Source of the DNA: DASXRA01 sp036502575
Lineage (GTDB): Bacteria; Actinomycetota; Actinomycetes; Mycobacteriales; Jatrophihabitantaceae
DNA: 64,000 nucleotides
NCBI GenBank assembly: GCA_036502575.1
Contig: DASXYL010000040.1
Span: forward strand, 105,718 to 169,717
Direction: 5' to 3'
Below are positions 25,761-34,414 of this stretch, piece by piece; position 1 is the stretch's first letter, and each line of letters begins with the position of its first letter. The position numbers and the translations under genes are program-made. The notes beneath the pieces were generated by a model. The model saw only the letters and a list, made by a program, of their open reading frames with translations. It was not told the DNA's origin and ran no database searches.

Positions 25761-27485
25761 CTACTTGTACATCGTCTGGTTCATGGTTCCGGGCGCGTAG
25801 GCGTCGGGGTCGACCCAGACATTGATGAGTGACGGCAGGCCGGACGCGCGGGCCCGCAGCAACGCCGGGCCGATGTCGCGCGGGTCGCGCACCTCTTCGC
25901 CGTAGCCGCCGAGCATCCGAGCGAACTCGTCGTAGCGAACGTCGCCCAGCGTGTTGCCGACGCGGCCACGCGCGTCGCCGTACTTCTGGATCTGGCCGTA
26001 GCGGATCTGGTTCATCGACGAGTTGTTGCCCACCACCCCGACGAAGGGCAGGTTGAAGCGAACCATCGTCTCGAAGTCCCAGCCGGTGAGGCTGAACGCC
26101 CCGTCACCGAACAGCGCGACGACTTCCTTGTCGGGCCGGGCGAACTTGGCCGCGAGGGCGAAGGGTATGCCGACCCCGAGGGTCCCCAGCGGTCCCGGAT
26201 CCATCCAGTGGCCGGGCGACTTGGGCTGAACGACGCCACCGGAGAACGTCACGATGTCGCCACCGTCGCCGATGTAGATCGAGTCCTCGGTGAGGAACTC
26301 GTTGATCTCGTGGGCCAGCCGCAACGGATGGATCGGCTGGCTGTCCGAGAGCTGGCGGGGCAAGCGCTTGTCGTAGGCGGCGGACTCCTCGGCCCGGAGC
26401 TCGGCGAACCACTCTTTGCGGTCGGCGCCCTTGGCGATGCGACCCGACGCGGCCTGAGTGACGGCCGCGAGGATCGCGCCCGGATCGCCCACGAGGCCGA
26501 GGTCGACGTCGCGGTTCTTGCCCACCGTGCGGTAGTCCATGTCGATCTGGACGACGGTCGCGTGCTGCGGCAGCCGGCGACCGTAGCCCATCCGGAAGTC
26601 GAACGGCGTACCGACGATCAGGATGACGTCGGCGTTGTTGAACGCGTACCGCCGTGACAGGTGGAAATGGTGCGGGTCACCCGGCGGCAGAGTGCCCCGA
26701 GCCGAGCCGTTCATGAACGCCGGGATGTCGAGTGTGCGAACGAAGTCCACGGCCGCGTCGGTGCCGCGCGACGTCCATACCTGCGTACCGAGCAGGACGG
26801 TGGGCTTCTTCGCCCTGGTGAGGATGTCGGCCAGCTTCTCGATGTCGGCCGGATCGCCGATGGTCTTGGTCGAGGCCCGGTACCGACCGGCCTCCGGAAT
26901 GGTGCAGTCGGCGAGATTGACCTCGGCGTCGAGCACATCGCGAGGGATCTCCAGGAACGACGGGCCGGGCGCGCCGTTGTAGCACTCCCGGAACGCCATC
27001 GACACCATGTCCGCAGCCCGCGCCGTGTGCGGCACGGTCGCCGCGAACTTGGTGATCGGCGTCATCATGTCGACGTGCGGTAGATCCTGCAGGGAACCCA
27101 TCTTGTGTTGGTTCAGCGCGCCCTGCCCGCCGATCAGCAGCATCGGGCTCTCGGCCCGAAACGCATTGGCGACACCGGTGACGGCGTCGGTCGTTCCCGG
27201 GCCGGCGGTCACGACGGCAACGCCCGGCTTTCCAGTGACCCGCGCGTATCCGTCGGCCGCATGTGCGGCGACCTGCTCATGGCGGACGTCGACCACGGCG
27301 ATGCCCTCGTCGACGCATCCGTCGTAGATGTCGATGATGTGGCCACCGCAGAGCGTGAAGATCGTGTCGACGCCTTCAGCCTTGAGTGCCTTCGCGACCA
27401 GGTGTCCACCAGAGATCCGATCCGGGTCGCGACTCGGCTCCTGCAGGATCGGATCCGCCAAGGCTTTCGTCGCGGTCTGAGTCAT
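25761..27485 (-). CDS. ThDP-dependent acetolactate-synthase-like enzyme; candidate oxalyl-CoA decarboxylase
   Basis: This 574-residue enzyme has the three ThDP-enzyme domains. The catalytic glutamate is present in VVDVRHEQVAAHAADGYARVTG (near residue 62), unlike Gcl. The ThDP/Mg2+ motif is GDGAFSLTGWDFE followed by VVGNNSSMN (residues about 455-485). Overall it looks like the acetolactate-synthase/2-hydroxyacyl-CoA lyase branch rather than canonical Oxc, whose N-terminal IPITDL region is not seen. Context (frc, OFA transporters, shared palindrome) suggests oxalyl-CoA decarboxylase or another C2 carboligase role; this is inference. The ATG at 27485 has AAGGGAG upstream. It is convergent with the GntR gene. 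Confidence 0.85.
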   Translation of the reverse strand: MTQTATKALADPILQEPSRDPDRISGGHLVAKALKAEGVDTIFTLCGGHIIDIYDGCVDEGIAVVDVRHEQVAAHAADGYARVTGKPGVAVVTAGPGTTDAVTGVANAFRAESPMLLIGGQGALNQHKMGSLQDLPHVDMMTPITKFAATVPHTARAADMVSMAFRECYNGAPGPSFLEIPRDVLDAEVNLADCTIPEAGRYRASTKTIGDPADIEKLADILTRAKKPTVLLGTQVWTSRGTDAAVDFVRTLDIPAFMNGSARGTLPPGDPHHFHLSRRYAFNNADVILIVGTPFDFRMGYGRRLPQHATVVQIDMDYRTVGKNRDVDLGLVGDPGAILAAVTQAASGRIAKGADRKEWFAELRAEESAAYDKRLPRQLSDSQPIHPLRLAHEINEFLTEDSIYIGDGGDIVTFSGGVVQPKSPGHWMDPGPLGTLGVGIPFALAAKFARPDKEVVALFGDGAFSLTGWDFETMVRFNLPFVGVVGNNSSMNQIRYGQIQKYGDARGRVGNTLGDVRYDEFARMLGGYGEEVRDPRDIGPALLRARASGLPSLINVWVDPDAYAPGTMNQTMYK

Positions 27486-27568
27486 GATCTCAACTCCCTT
27501 GGTTCGCGGCGGCCGAACGGTCTGCTCCGGCCTTTGACATCTGTGTGAAATCTTGTCGACCACACACT

Positions 27569-27581
27569 GCATACCGTATTA
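27569..27581. promoter_or_regulatory. Candidate GntR operator upstream of the ThDP enzyme
   Basis: GCATACCGTATTA matches 10 of 12 fixed positions of the GCATACNGTATGC palindrome, with a perfect left half. It lies 83 bases upstream of the ThDP enzyme ATG, in the gap that follows the second OFA-type transporter. Confidence 0.65.
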
Positions 27582-27697
27582 CGTACTCGCTATGGTGCTC
27601 CACCGGATGTCGCCTGTCCAGCTATTGCGAGAAGGTTTCCTGAGGCTTACCGCACAGGGGCGGGCGGGTAGCGCGACGTCGACCTACGCGCCGACGG

Positions 27698-29143
27698 CTA
27701 CTGCAAGCGCATGCTGTATCCCTCGGCGTCGGCGACGGCCTGCTGGATCAGCACCTGCTGAGCGGGCGGCATGTCTTTTCGGCGTAGTGAATCGATCCGG
27801 AGCCGGGGCAGCGGCGTCGCCCGACGTCCCGGTTGGCTCATCCGGGTGGTCAACGCGGCGCCGAACAAGCCCAGGCATCCGGCCACCGCGAAGGCCACGG
27901 TGGCCCCCGTCGTGGTCCAGGTCAGCCGAGCCAACCCGAGCCCGGCTACTCCCCCGATTGCCTTGCCCGTGTACACGAGGCCGTAGTTCGAGAGCTTCGC
28001 GTCCTCACCGAACCACTCCCGCACCAGCCCCACCAGCAACGGGTAGCCGGCGCCGGTGCCCGCCCCGGCCAGGCCCGCGAAAACGATGACGGCGGCGCTG
28101 TATCGGCCATGGACGGCGACCAGCAGGCCGAACTGGGCGACTCCCCCGACCGCCATGGCGAGACGCAGCGTGCCGCGGCGACCGAGCCGATCCGAGAGCA
28201 CACTCGCGACCGCGCGACCGAAGCCGGTCATCACCGCCAGGACGCCGATCGCGGCCGCGCCGACGAGCGACGGGGCCCGCGACACCGCAAACGCCGCGAG
28301 ATAGCCGATGTCGAGGAGCGCAACGGCAGCACCGAGGACGACGACCACGACCATCATGGGCAACGTTCCGCTGCGGAAGGCGGCCTGCACCGAGTAGGGC
28401 TCGGAGGTGGGGACGTTGTTCGGCAGGCTGCGGTTGAGGCGTTGATCGACGGCCCACAGCTGCGGATCGACGTGCGAAGGCCACCAGTTTCGCGGCGGCT
28501 TGCGCATCAACAGTCCGCTGACGCCCACCACCACGAACACCGCCACGCCCGCGCTGCTCAGGATGGCTGTGTGATTGTCGACGCCCAGGCCGTAGGCGAC
28601 CACGACGAACGGCAGGGCTCCGCAGCCGAAGCCGCTGCTCACCAGGCCAACGATCGTCGTGGTCCGTTCGGGGAACCATTCGACGGCAGCGGCCACGCAC
28701 GTGGCGTAGACCAGACCGCAGCCGATGCCGCCGAGCATCGAGTATCCGAACAAGACGGGGCCCGGACGCCCGGTGTGCGCCAGCGTCAGCAGCGCCACCG
28801 TGCACAGCACGGCGCCGAGCAACATGGGCACGGCCAGACTTCGCCGCAGGCGCTGATAGAGCCACATCGCCAGCGCAGACACGCCGGCCTGGAAGACAAC
28901 CCATACCCCAAGCACCCAGAACGCGTCGGTGAGGCTCCACCCGTATGCCCGCGTGAGCGTGGGAACCGCGGCCGCGAAGCCGTACTGGAACAGGCCGATC
29001 GCCGCCATGGATGCCCAGGCCATTCGAATGATCCAGGCGCGCGAGCGCCCGATGAGTACGGAGTCGGTCTCCCCCACGCGATAGTTGCGGCCGTACACGT
29101 CGTGCACCACCCGCACTCGAGTACTACGTCCTGGCTCGACCAT
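27698..29143 (-). CDS. Second OFA-like MFS transporter
   Basis: This 481-residue twelve-segment transporter shares with the first OFA protein the N-terminal motif YGRNYRVGETDSVLIGRSRAWIIR, the GYSMLGGIGCGLVYATCVAAAVEWFPERTT loop, the central KPPRNWWPSHVDPQLW insert and the REWFGEDAKLSNYGLVYTGKAIGG motif. The two are paralogues that have diverged considerably. It may import a related C2/C3 acid or act as the counter-transporter. GGAGG precedes the ATG at 29143, and a regulon palindrome lies only 16 bases before the start. It is divergent from thiC and 212 bases from the downstream ThDP enzyme gene. Confidence 0.85.
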   Translation of the reverse strand: MVEPGRSTRVRVVHDVYGRNYRVGETDSVLIGRSRAWIIRMAWASMAAIGLFQYGFAAAVPTLTRAYGWSLTDAFWVLGVWVVFQAGVSALAMWLYQRLRRSLAVPMLLGAVLCTVALLTLAHTGRPGPVLFGYSMLGGIGCGLVYATCVAAAVEWFPERTTTIVGLVSSGFGCGALPFVVVAYGLGVDNHTAILSSAGVAVFVVVGVSGLLMRKPPRNWWPSHVDPQLWAVDQRLNRSLPNNVPTSEPYSVQAAFRSGTLPMMVVVVVLGAAVALLDIGYLAAFAVSRAPSLVGAAAIGVLAVMTGFGRAVASVLSDRLGRRGTLRLAMAVGGVAQFGLLVAVHGRYSAAVIVFAGLAGAGTGAGYPLLVGLVREWFGEDAKLSNYGLVYTGKAIGGVAGLGLARLTWTTTGATVAFAVAGCLGLFGAALTTRMSQPGRRATPLPRLRIDSLRRKDMPPAQQVLIQQAVADAEGYSMRLQ

Positions 29144-29159
29144 CTCGCACCTCCGAGGT

Positions 29160-29172
29160 GCATACTGTATGT
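29160..29172. promoter_or_regulatory. Candidate GntR operator upstream of the second OFA-like transporter
   Basis: GCATACTGTATGT matches 11 of 12 fixed positions of the GCATACNGTATGC palindrome. It lies 16 bases upstream of the transporter ATG, just ahead of its ribosome-binding site. A further GCCATAC half-site follows at 29173-29179. Confidence 0.7.
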
Positions 29173-29258
29173 GCCATACATGGTGACCTAGTTCACTGCT
29201 GATGTCCAGAGCCACGAGACGCGACCGGGGTGTGCGAGTCTGGGCCGGTACGACCCGC

Positions 29259-29350
29259 GGGAGCTCGGTGTGCCGGGCTGAGAGGGGGGCGTTTCAGCCC
29301 CCGACCGCTGAACCTGATCCGGGTAATGCCGGCGCAGGGAGGAGTCTCCC
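29259..29350 (+). ncRNA. TPP (THI-box) riboswitch
   Basis: The leader contains the conserved GGCTGAGAGG, ACCTGATC and GGTAATGCCGGCG elements in the right order. P1 can be drawn between GGGAGCTC (29259-29266) and GAGTCTCCC (29342-29350, one bulged T). The thiC ribosome-binding site AGGGAGGAG (29336-29344) overlaps the 3' side of the aptamer, so thiamine pyrophosphate binding should hide it and block translation initiation. Confidence 0.93.
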
Positions 29351-29351
29351 A

Positions 29352-31004
<1,653 letters not shown>

Positions 31005-31022
31005 GCGCGTCGTTCCTCAGAC

Positions 31023-31062
31023 TTGCTCGTCCCCTGGCGGAGGCCCGCCAGGGGACGAGCAA
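31023..31062 (+). terminator. Strong hairpin terminator after thiC
   Basis: TTGCTCGTCCCCTGGCGG (31023-31040) and its exact complement (31045-31062) form a perfect 18-bp stem with an AGGC loop, 18 bases past the thiC stop. No long T run follows, as is typical in high-GC actinobacteria. Confidence 0.85.
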
Positions 31063-31161
31063 CATCATCGTGAGCGCGAACTGACGGGACGACCGCCGCA
31101 CAGGGTCTGGCGACCACCGCATGAACCCCGGGGATCCTCGTCCGGCCACCCGCGACCGGTG

Positions 31162-31524
31162 TCACTCGTTCGGATCGTGGTGCTGAGCGATGTTGAGCAC
31201 GGTCCCGCCCGGTGCTCGGACGAAGAATCGGCGGATGCCCCACGGCTCGGTGGTCAATGGGTGGACAATCTCGTAGCCGAGGCGTTGCGCGATGGCGTAG
31301 GCCTCGTCGACGTCATCGACCTTGACCGAGAGCAGCGGGTTCTCGGGTCCGGTAGCGTCCTGCGACAGCAACTGGATGTGTTCGCCCGAGGAGGGCACGA
31401 CGACGCGCGTGACCCAGTCCAGACCCATGTCCTGCGCGTCGAGGCCGAGGAAGTCGTTATAGAAGGCCTTTGCCTCGTCGAGGTCGGGCACCGTGAGGTC
31501 GACCGTCACCCGGATGACTCGCAT
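31162..31524 (-). CDS. VOC (glyoxalase/bleomycin-resistance) family protein
   Basis: This 120-residue single VOC domain begins RVTVDLTVPDLDEAKAFYNDFLGLDAQ and has the second beta-alpha-beta half in LLSVKVDDVDEAYAIAQRLGYEIVHPLTTEPWGIRRFFVRAPGGTVLNI. Residues at the usual metal positions (His/Glu) are only partly recognisable, so a binding or enzymatic role cannot be chosen. The ATG at 31524 has GGAGAG upstream; a reading from 31698 adds a leader that does not resemble the family. It is isolated between thiC and the toxin-antitoxin pair. Confidence 0.82.
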   Translation of the reverse strand: MRVIRVTVDLTVPDLDEAKAFYNDFLGLDAQDMGLDWVTRVVVPSSGEHIQLLSQDATGPENPLLSVKVDDVDEAYAIAQRLGYEIVHPLTTEPWGIRRFFVRAPGGTVLNIAQHHDPNE

Positions 31525-31734
31525 GAACAGCTCTCCGTCCGCATCGCCGAGAAGGTCCGTGTCTTTCGTAATCAGCGTCATCCGCGATGTCAACGGGTCT
31601 AGTCGAGGCCAGAGCAGAGACCAATCATTCAACTCGTACGCGAGTTCGTGATACGCCCGAGAAGGACGGATGCTGCGCCCATCGACCAACAGGCGCATAC
31701 CAATTGGTTGACAGGGCGAGCTACGTTGGAAGAC

Positions 31735-31974
31735 GTGACCACACAGATCGCCATACGCCTCGACGGCACCGAGCTAGCTGCCCTCGACGCCGAGGTGGCC
31801 GAAGGACGCGCGGCCAGCCGTTCAGACGCCGTACGCCGCGGGATCGCCTACCTGCAGCGCGCCCAGCGATACCGGGATGAAGAGGTCCGCCTGGTCGAAC
31901 TCGCCCGCGAGGGCAAGTCGGCATATCCCGAACTCGACGACATGCTCACCGCGGACCACCCCTCGCTCGACTGA
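31735..31974 (+). CDS. Ribbon-helix-helix antitoxin (MazE type)
   Basis: This 79-residue protein begins TTQIAIRLDGTELAALDAEVAEGRAASRSDAVRRGIAYL, a ribbon-helix-helix DNA-binding fold, followed by a charged C-terminal tail suited to toxin binding. It is coupled to the MazF-like gene by a TGATG overlap. The GTG at 31735 gives the best RHH start and has a weak GGAAG upstream. It would neutralise the downstream toxin and repress the pair's promoter. The pair sits just upstream of a tRNA-Val gene on the other strand. Confidence 0.85.
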   Translation: MTTQIAIRLDGTELAALDAEVAEGRAASRSDAVRRGIAYLQRAQRYRDEEVRLVELAREGKSAYPELDDMLTADHPSLD

Positions 31975-32279
31975 TGCGCTCAATCGTTGCGGTGCACCTC
32001 GACAAGCGACGACCAGCGCTCATCCTGACCCGCGCGTCCAAGCTGCACCTGCTCACCTGGGTCACGATCGCACCCATCACCAGCACCATCCGCGGACTAA
32101 CCAGCGAAGTCCGAGTCGGGCCGCGCAACGGACTCGACCACGACGGCGTCGTCAGCTGCGACAACATCACCACCGTGCGCAAACAAGCCCTCGGCGACAC
32201 CATCGGCCTGCTATTCGATGACCAGGAACCCGAACTCGCTCGCGCATTCAGCGATGCCTTCGAGCTATACCTCGCCTGA
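31974..32279 (+). CDS. MazF/PemK-family endoribonuclease toxin
   Basis: This 101-residue protein has the PemK-like SH3 barrel signatures RRPALILTRASKL, TWVTIAPITSTIRGLTSEVRVG and GVVSCDNITTVRKQALGDTIG, which surround the RNA-cleavage site of MazF enzymes. The start codon overlaps the antitoxin stop (TGATG, 31972-31976). Its length is slightly short at the N-terminus, lacking the usual GDVWWVDL strand, so the first residues differ from standard MazF and may affect activity. It would cut mRNA at short motifs when the antitoxin is degraded. Confidence 0.82.
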   Translation: MRSIVAVHLDKRRPALILTRASKLHLLTWVTIAPITSTIRGLTSEVRVGPRNGLDHDGVVSCDNITTVRKQALGDTIGLLFDDQEPELARAFSDAFELYLA

Positions 32280-32293
32280 GGTACCGCGAAGCG

Positions 32294-32365
32294 TGGGCGC
32301 TACTGGGATCGAACCAGTGACCGCTCGGGTGTAAGCCGAGTGCTCTTCCGCTGAGCTAAGCGCCC
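32294..32365 (-). tRNA. tRNA-Val (anticodon TAC)
   Basis: On the minus strand the cloverleaf is complete: acceptor GGGCGCT (from 32365) pairs with AGCGCCC, the anticodon loop is CTTACAC with anticodon TAC reading GUA, and the T arm is CTGGTTCGATCCCAG. The discriminator base is A, and CCA is not encoded. It lies between the toxin gene and SURF1 with no integrase in view. Confidence 0.95.
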
Positions 32366-32443
32366 TTGGGCTGCGTACTAGGCCCGCCGAAACGGGCCCG
32401 CGCCAGGGTACTCGGCACGGGCCCAGGCGTGCGACGTACCGTG

Positions 32444-33313
32444 ATGGCCGTGCTCAGCGTCCTGCGACAACGACGGTATGCCACGTTGTCGGCGTTGATG
32501 CTGTTGATCGCCACGATCTGCGTGCTGCTCGGCGTCTGGCAGCTGGCCCGGCTGTCGGGCAAGCACGACACGAACATCGTGCTGCGCCGCAACGCCCACG
32601 CCGCCCCGGCGCCGGTCTCGACGCTGCTGCACCCGACGAGTTCCGGCCCGTCGCCGAGCCGCCGGGACGTGCAGTTCCGCCAAGCGACGGCGAGTGGCAC
32701 CTATGACGGCGCGCATCAGTCGCTGCTGCGCAACCAGACGATCAACGGCACCAACGGCTACCTGGTGGTCACCCCGTTGCGCACGGCTGATGCGACGTTG
32801 CTCGTCGTGCGCGGCTTCGTGACCGGGTTGTCAACCACCGTCACCGCACCGGCCCCGCCGCCCGGCCCGGTGAGTGTCACGGTCCGGCTCTGGCCCCCGG
32901 ACGCGGCGGCCGACAAGGCGACGCAGCTGGCCCGGGGGCAGGTCGAGTCGATCAACGCCGGCGAGCAGGCGACCCGTCTGAGCACGTCCGTGCTGGACGG
33001 CTACGGCAACCTGCTGCCCGGCCAGACCGGCACAAGCGGCCTGGTGGCCATCCCGCCACCGGACCTGTCCAACCCGGCCGGCGGAGTGCCCGAACTGCAG
33101 CACCTGGCCTACGTCATCCAGTGGTTCCTGTTCGCCGCGCTGGCGCTCGCCGCCCCCGTCGCGATGGCCCGGGCCGAGGCCGGACACCCGACCGGCGAGC
33201 TCGATGACGACGATGCCGACGGCAATGCCGAGACCGAGCACGCACCCGAGCCGACGCCGCAGGAGGCCCGGGCCGCCCGCCTCGCCGATCGCTACGGCCG
33301 GGTCCGGAGGTAG
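32444..33313 (+). CDS. SURF1-family cytochrome oxidase assembly protein
   Basis: The 289-residue protein has an N-terminal membrane helix (ATLSALMLLIATICVLLGVWQLARL, about 14-38), an extracytoplasmic beta-rich domain with the GTYDGAHQSLLRNQTINGTNGYLVVTPL signature, and a second membrane helix near residue 230 following LQHLAYVIQWFLFA. A charged aspartate/glutamate-rich tail follows. SURF1 proteins help assemble haem-copper oxidases. The start is uncertain: ATG at 32444 is used, with GTG codons just upstream (for example 32435). The next gene follows after seven bases and may be co-transcribed. Confidence 0.88.
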   Translation: MAVLSVLRQRRYATLSALMLLIATICVLLGVWQLARLSGKHDTNIVLRRNAHAAPAPVSTLLHPTSSGPSPSRRDVQFRQATASGTYDGAHQSLLRNQTINGTNGYLVVTPLRTADATLLVVRGFVTGLSTTVTAPAPPPGPVSVTVRLWPPDAAADKATQLARGQVESINAGEQATRLSTSVLDGYGNLLPGQTGTSGLVAIPPPDLSNPAGGVPELQHLAYVIQWFLFAALALAAPVAMARAEAGHPTGELDDDDADGNAETEHAPEPTPQEARAARLADRYGRVRR

Positions 33314-33320
33314 GGGAACC

Positions 33321-34112
33321 ATGCCGCTCAGTCGAACCGTCGGCGTCACTACGGTGATCGCCCTCGACGACGGCGTCGGGCCGTACTTCCGCCCGCGCCG
33401 CGAGGCGTTCCCGCAGGCCAGCGCCGAGCAGTGGAGCCGGGCCGACGAGCTGGATCCTCGCGCCCGTACCGCCGATGGCGAGTGGCTGCTGCGATTCCGC
33501 TGCTTCGCGATCCGCACCGCCGATGGCGCCGTGACCCTGGTCGACGCCGGCATCGGCCCGGTCGGCGCTCCGGCGTCGTCGTGGGCGCCGGTGCCCGGAC
33601 TGCTGCCGGCCGAGCTGAAGACGGCAGGTATCGATCCGGACGACGTGACCTCAGTCGTCCTCACTCACCTGCACAGTGACCACATCGGCTGGGCGGTCGT
33701 CGGCGAACCGTACTTCCGCAACGCGACCTACGTGCTCCAACGAGCCGAGCACGCGGCACTCGGCCTGTTCGGCCCGACACTGGGCGGGCAGCTCATCGAA
33801 CCGCTCGAGTCACGCGATCAGCTGCGCCTGCTCGACGGTGACGTCGCGTTGAGCCCGGCGGTACGCGTCGTCGCCACGCCGGGCCACACCCCGGGGCACC
33901 AGTCGGTGCTCGTCGAGGACGGCGATACGACCGTCGCGATCACCGGCGACCTACTCGTCCACGCGATCCAGCTCATCGACCCCGAACTCGAGTACGCCTA
34001 CGAGACCGACCCGGCCCGGGCGCGCGCGTCGCGCATCGGCCTGCTCAACCAGCTGTCCGGTCGGGATGCGCTCGCCACGTCGCACCTGGGCGAGCCCTTC
34101 GGCTACGTCTGA
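33321..34112 (+). CDS. MBL-fold metallo-hydrolase
   Basis: This 263-residue metallo-beta-lactamase-fold protein has the HLHSDHIG zinc motif (near residue 116), a later VVATPGHTPGHQSVLVEDG and ITGDLLVHAIQL with the third-shell ligands. The subgroup resembles lactonases and other small hydrolases; the substrate is unknown. GGAGG and AGGGG precede the ATG at 33321. It lies seven bases after the SURF1 gene, and its 3' end overlaps the convergent cytidine-deaminase-like gene by ten bases. Confidence 0.88.
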   Translation: MPLSRTVGVTTVIALDDGVGPYFRPRREAFPQASAEQWSRADELDPRARTADGEWLLRFRCFAIRTADGAVTLVDAGIGPVGAPASSWAPVPGLLPAELKTAGIDPDDVTSVVLTHLHSDHIGWAVVGEPYFRNATYVLQRAEHAALGLFGPTLGGQLIEPLESRDQLRLLDGDVALSPAVRVVATPGHTPGHQSVLVEDGDTTVAITGDLLVHAIQLIDPELEYAYETDPARARASRIGLLNQLSGRDALATSHLGEPFGYV

Positions 34113-34414
34113 ACGTGATGGATCGGCGCCGCCGGCGCCAGGTCGTGCACCGCCGCCGCGCCGGCATCGTCCGGGCCGTCCCCGGTGATCACCGCGGCCT
34201 CCAGGCCGAGCGCGCCGGACGACACGGCCATCGCCACCGCGACCTGCAGGGCCGAGAGCCGCAGTGACGGCAACTCGACGGACGCAGCGACGTAGGTGCG
34301 TCCGTCCGTGTCGCGTACCGCCGCCCCGGCCGCGGAGCTGGCCCGCGCCCGCGCCGAACGGGCGAGCGTGACGAGTTTGGCGTCCTCGGGGTCCAGGGGA
34401 TCACGGTCGGTCAC
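34103..34414 (-). CDS. Degenerate cytidine-deaminase-like protein (Rv2365c family)
   Basis: This 103-residue protein corresponds to the small conserved gene found after the CBS-domain protein in actinobacterial phoH-ybeY operons. It keeps the deaminase-like core (GAAVRDTDGRTYVAASVELPSLRLSALQVAVAMAVSSG) but has no cysteine at all, so the zinc-binding H/C-A-E and PCxxC motifs are missing; catalysis is not expected. Its GTG overlaps the stop of the CBS protein gene (GTGA, 34411-34414). It may serve a structural or regulatory role. Confidence 0.8.
   Translation of the reverse strand: MTDRDPLDPEDAKLVTLARSARARASSAAGAAVRDTDGRTYVAASVELPSLRLSALQVAVAMAVSSGALGLEAAVITGDGPDDAGAAAVHDLAPAAPIHHVQT

Noticed and set aside
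31631..31646. AACTCG-TACG-CGAGTT hairpin upstream of the toxin-antitoxin pair
   Set aside because: A 6-bp repeat is too short to support an operator or terminator without a second copy; it is about 90 bases from the antitoxin start.
31708..31727. TTGACA and TACGTT as a promoter for the toxin-antitoxin pair
   Set aside because: The two elements are only eight bases apart, far short of the required spacing of about 17.
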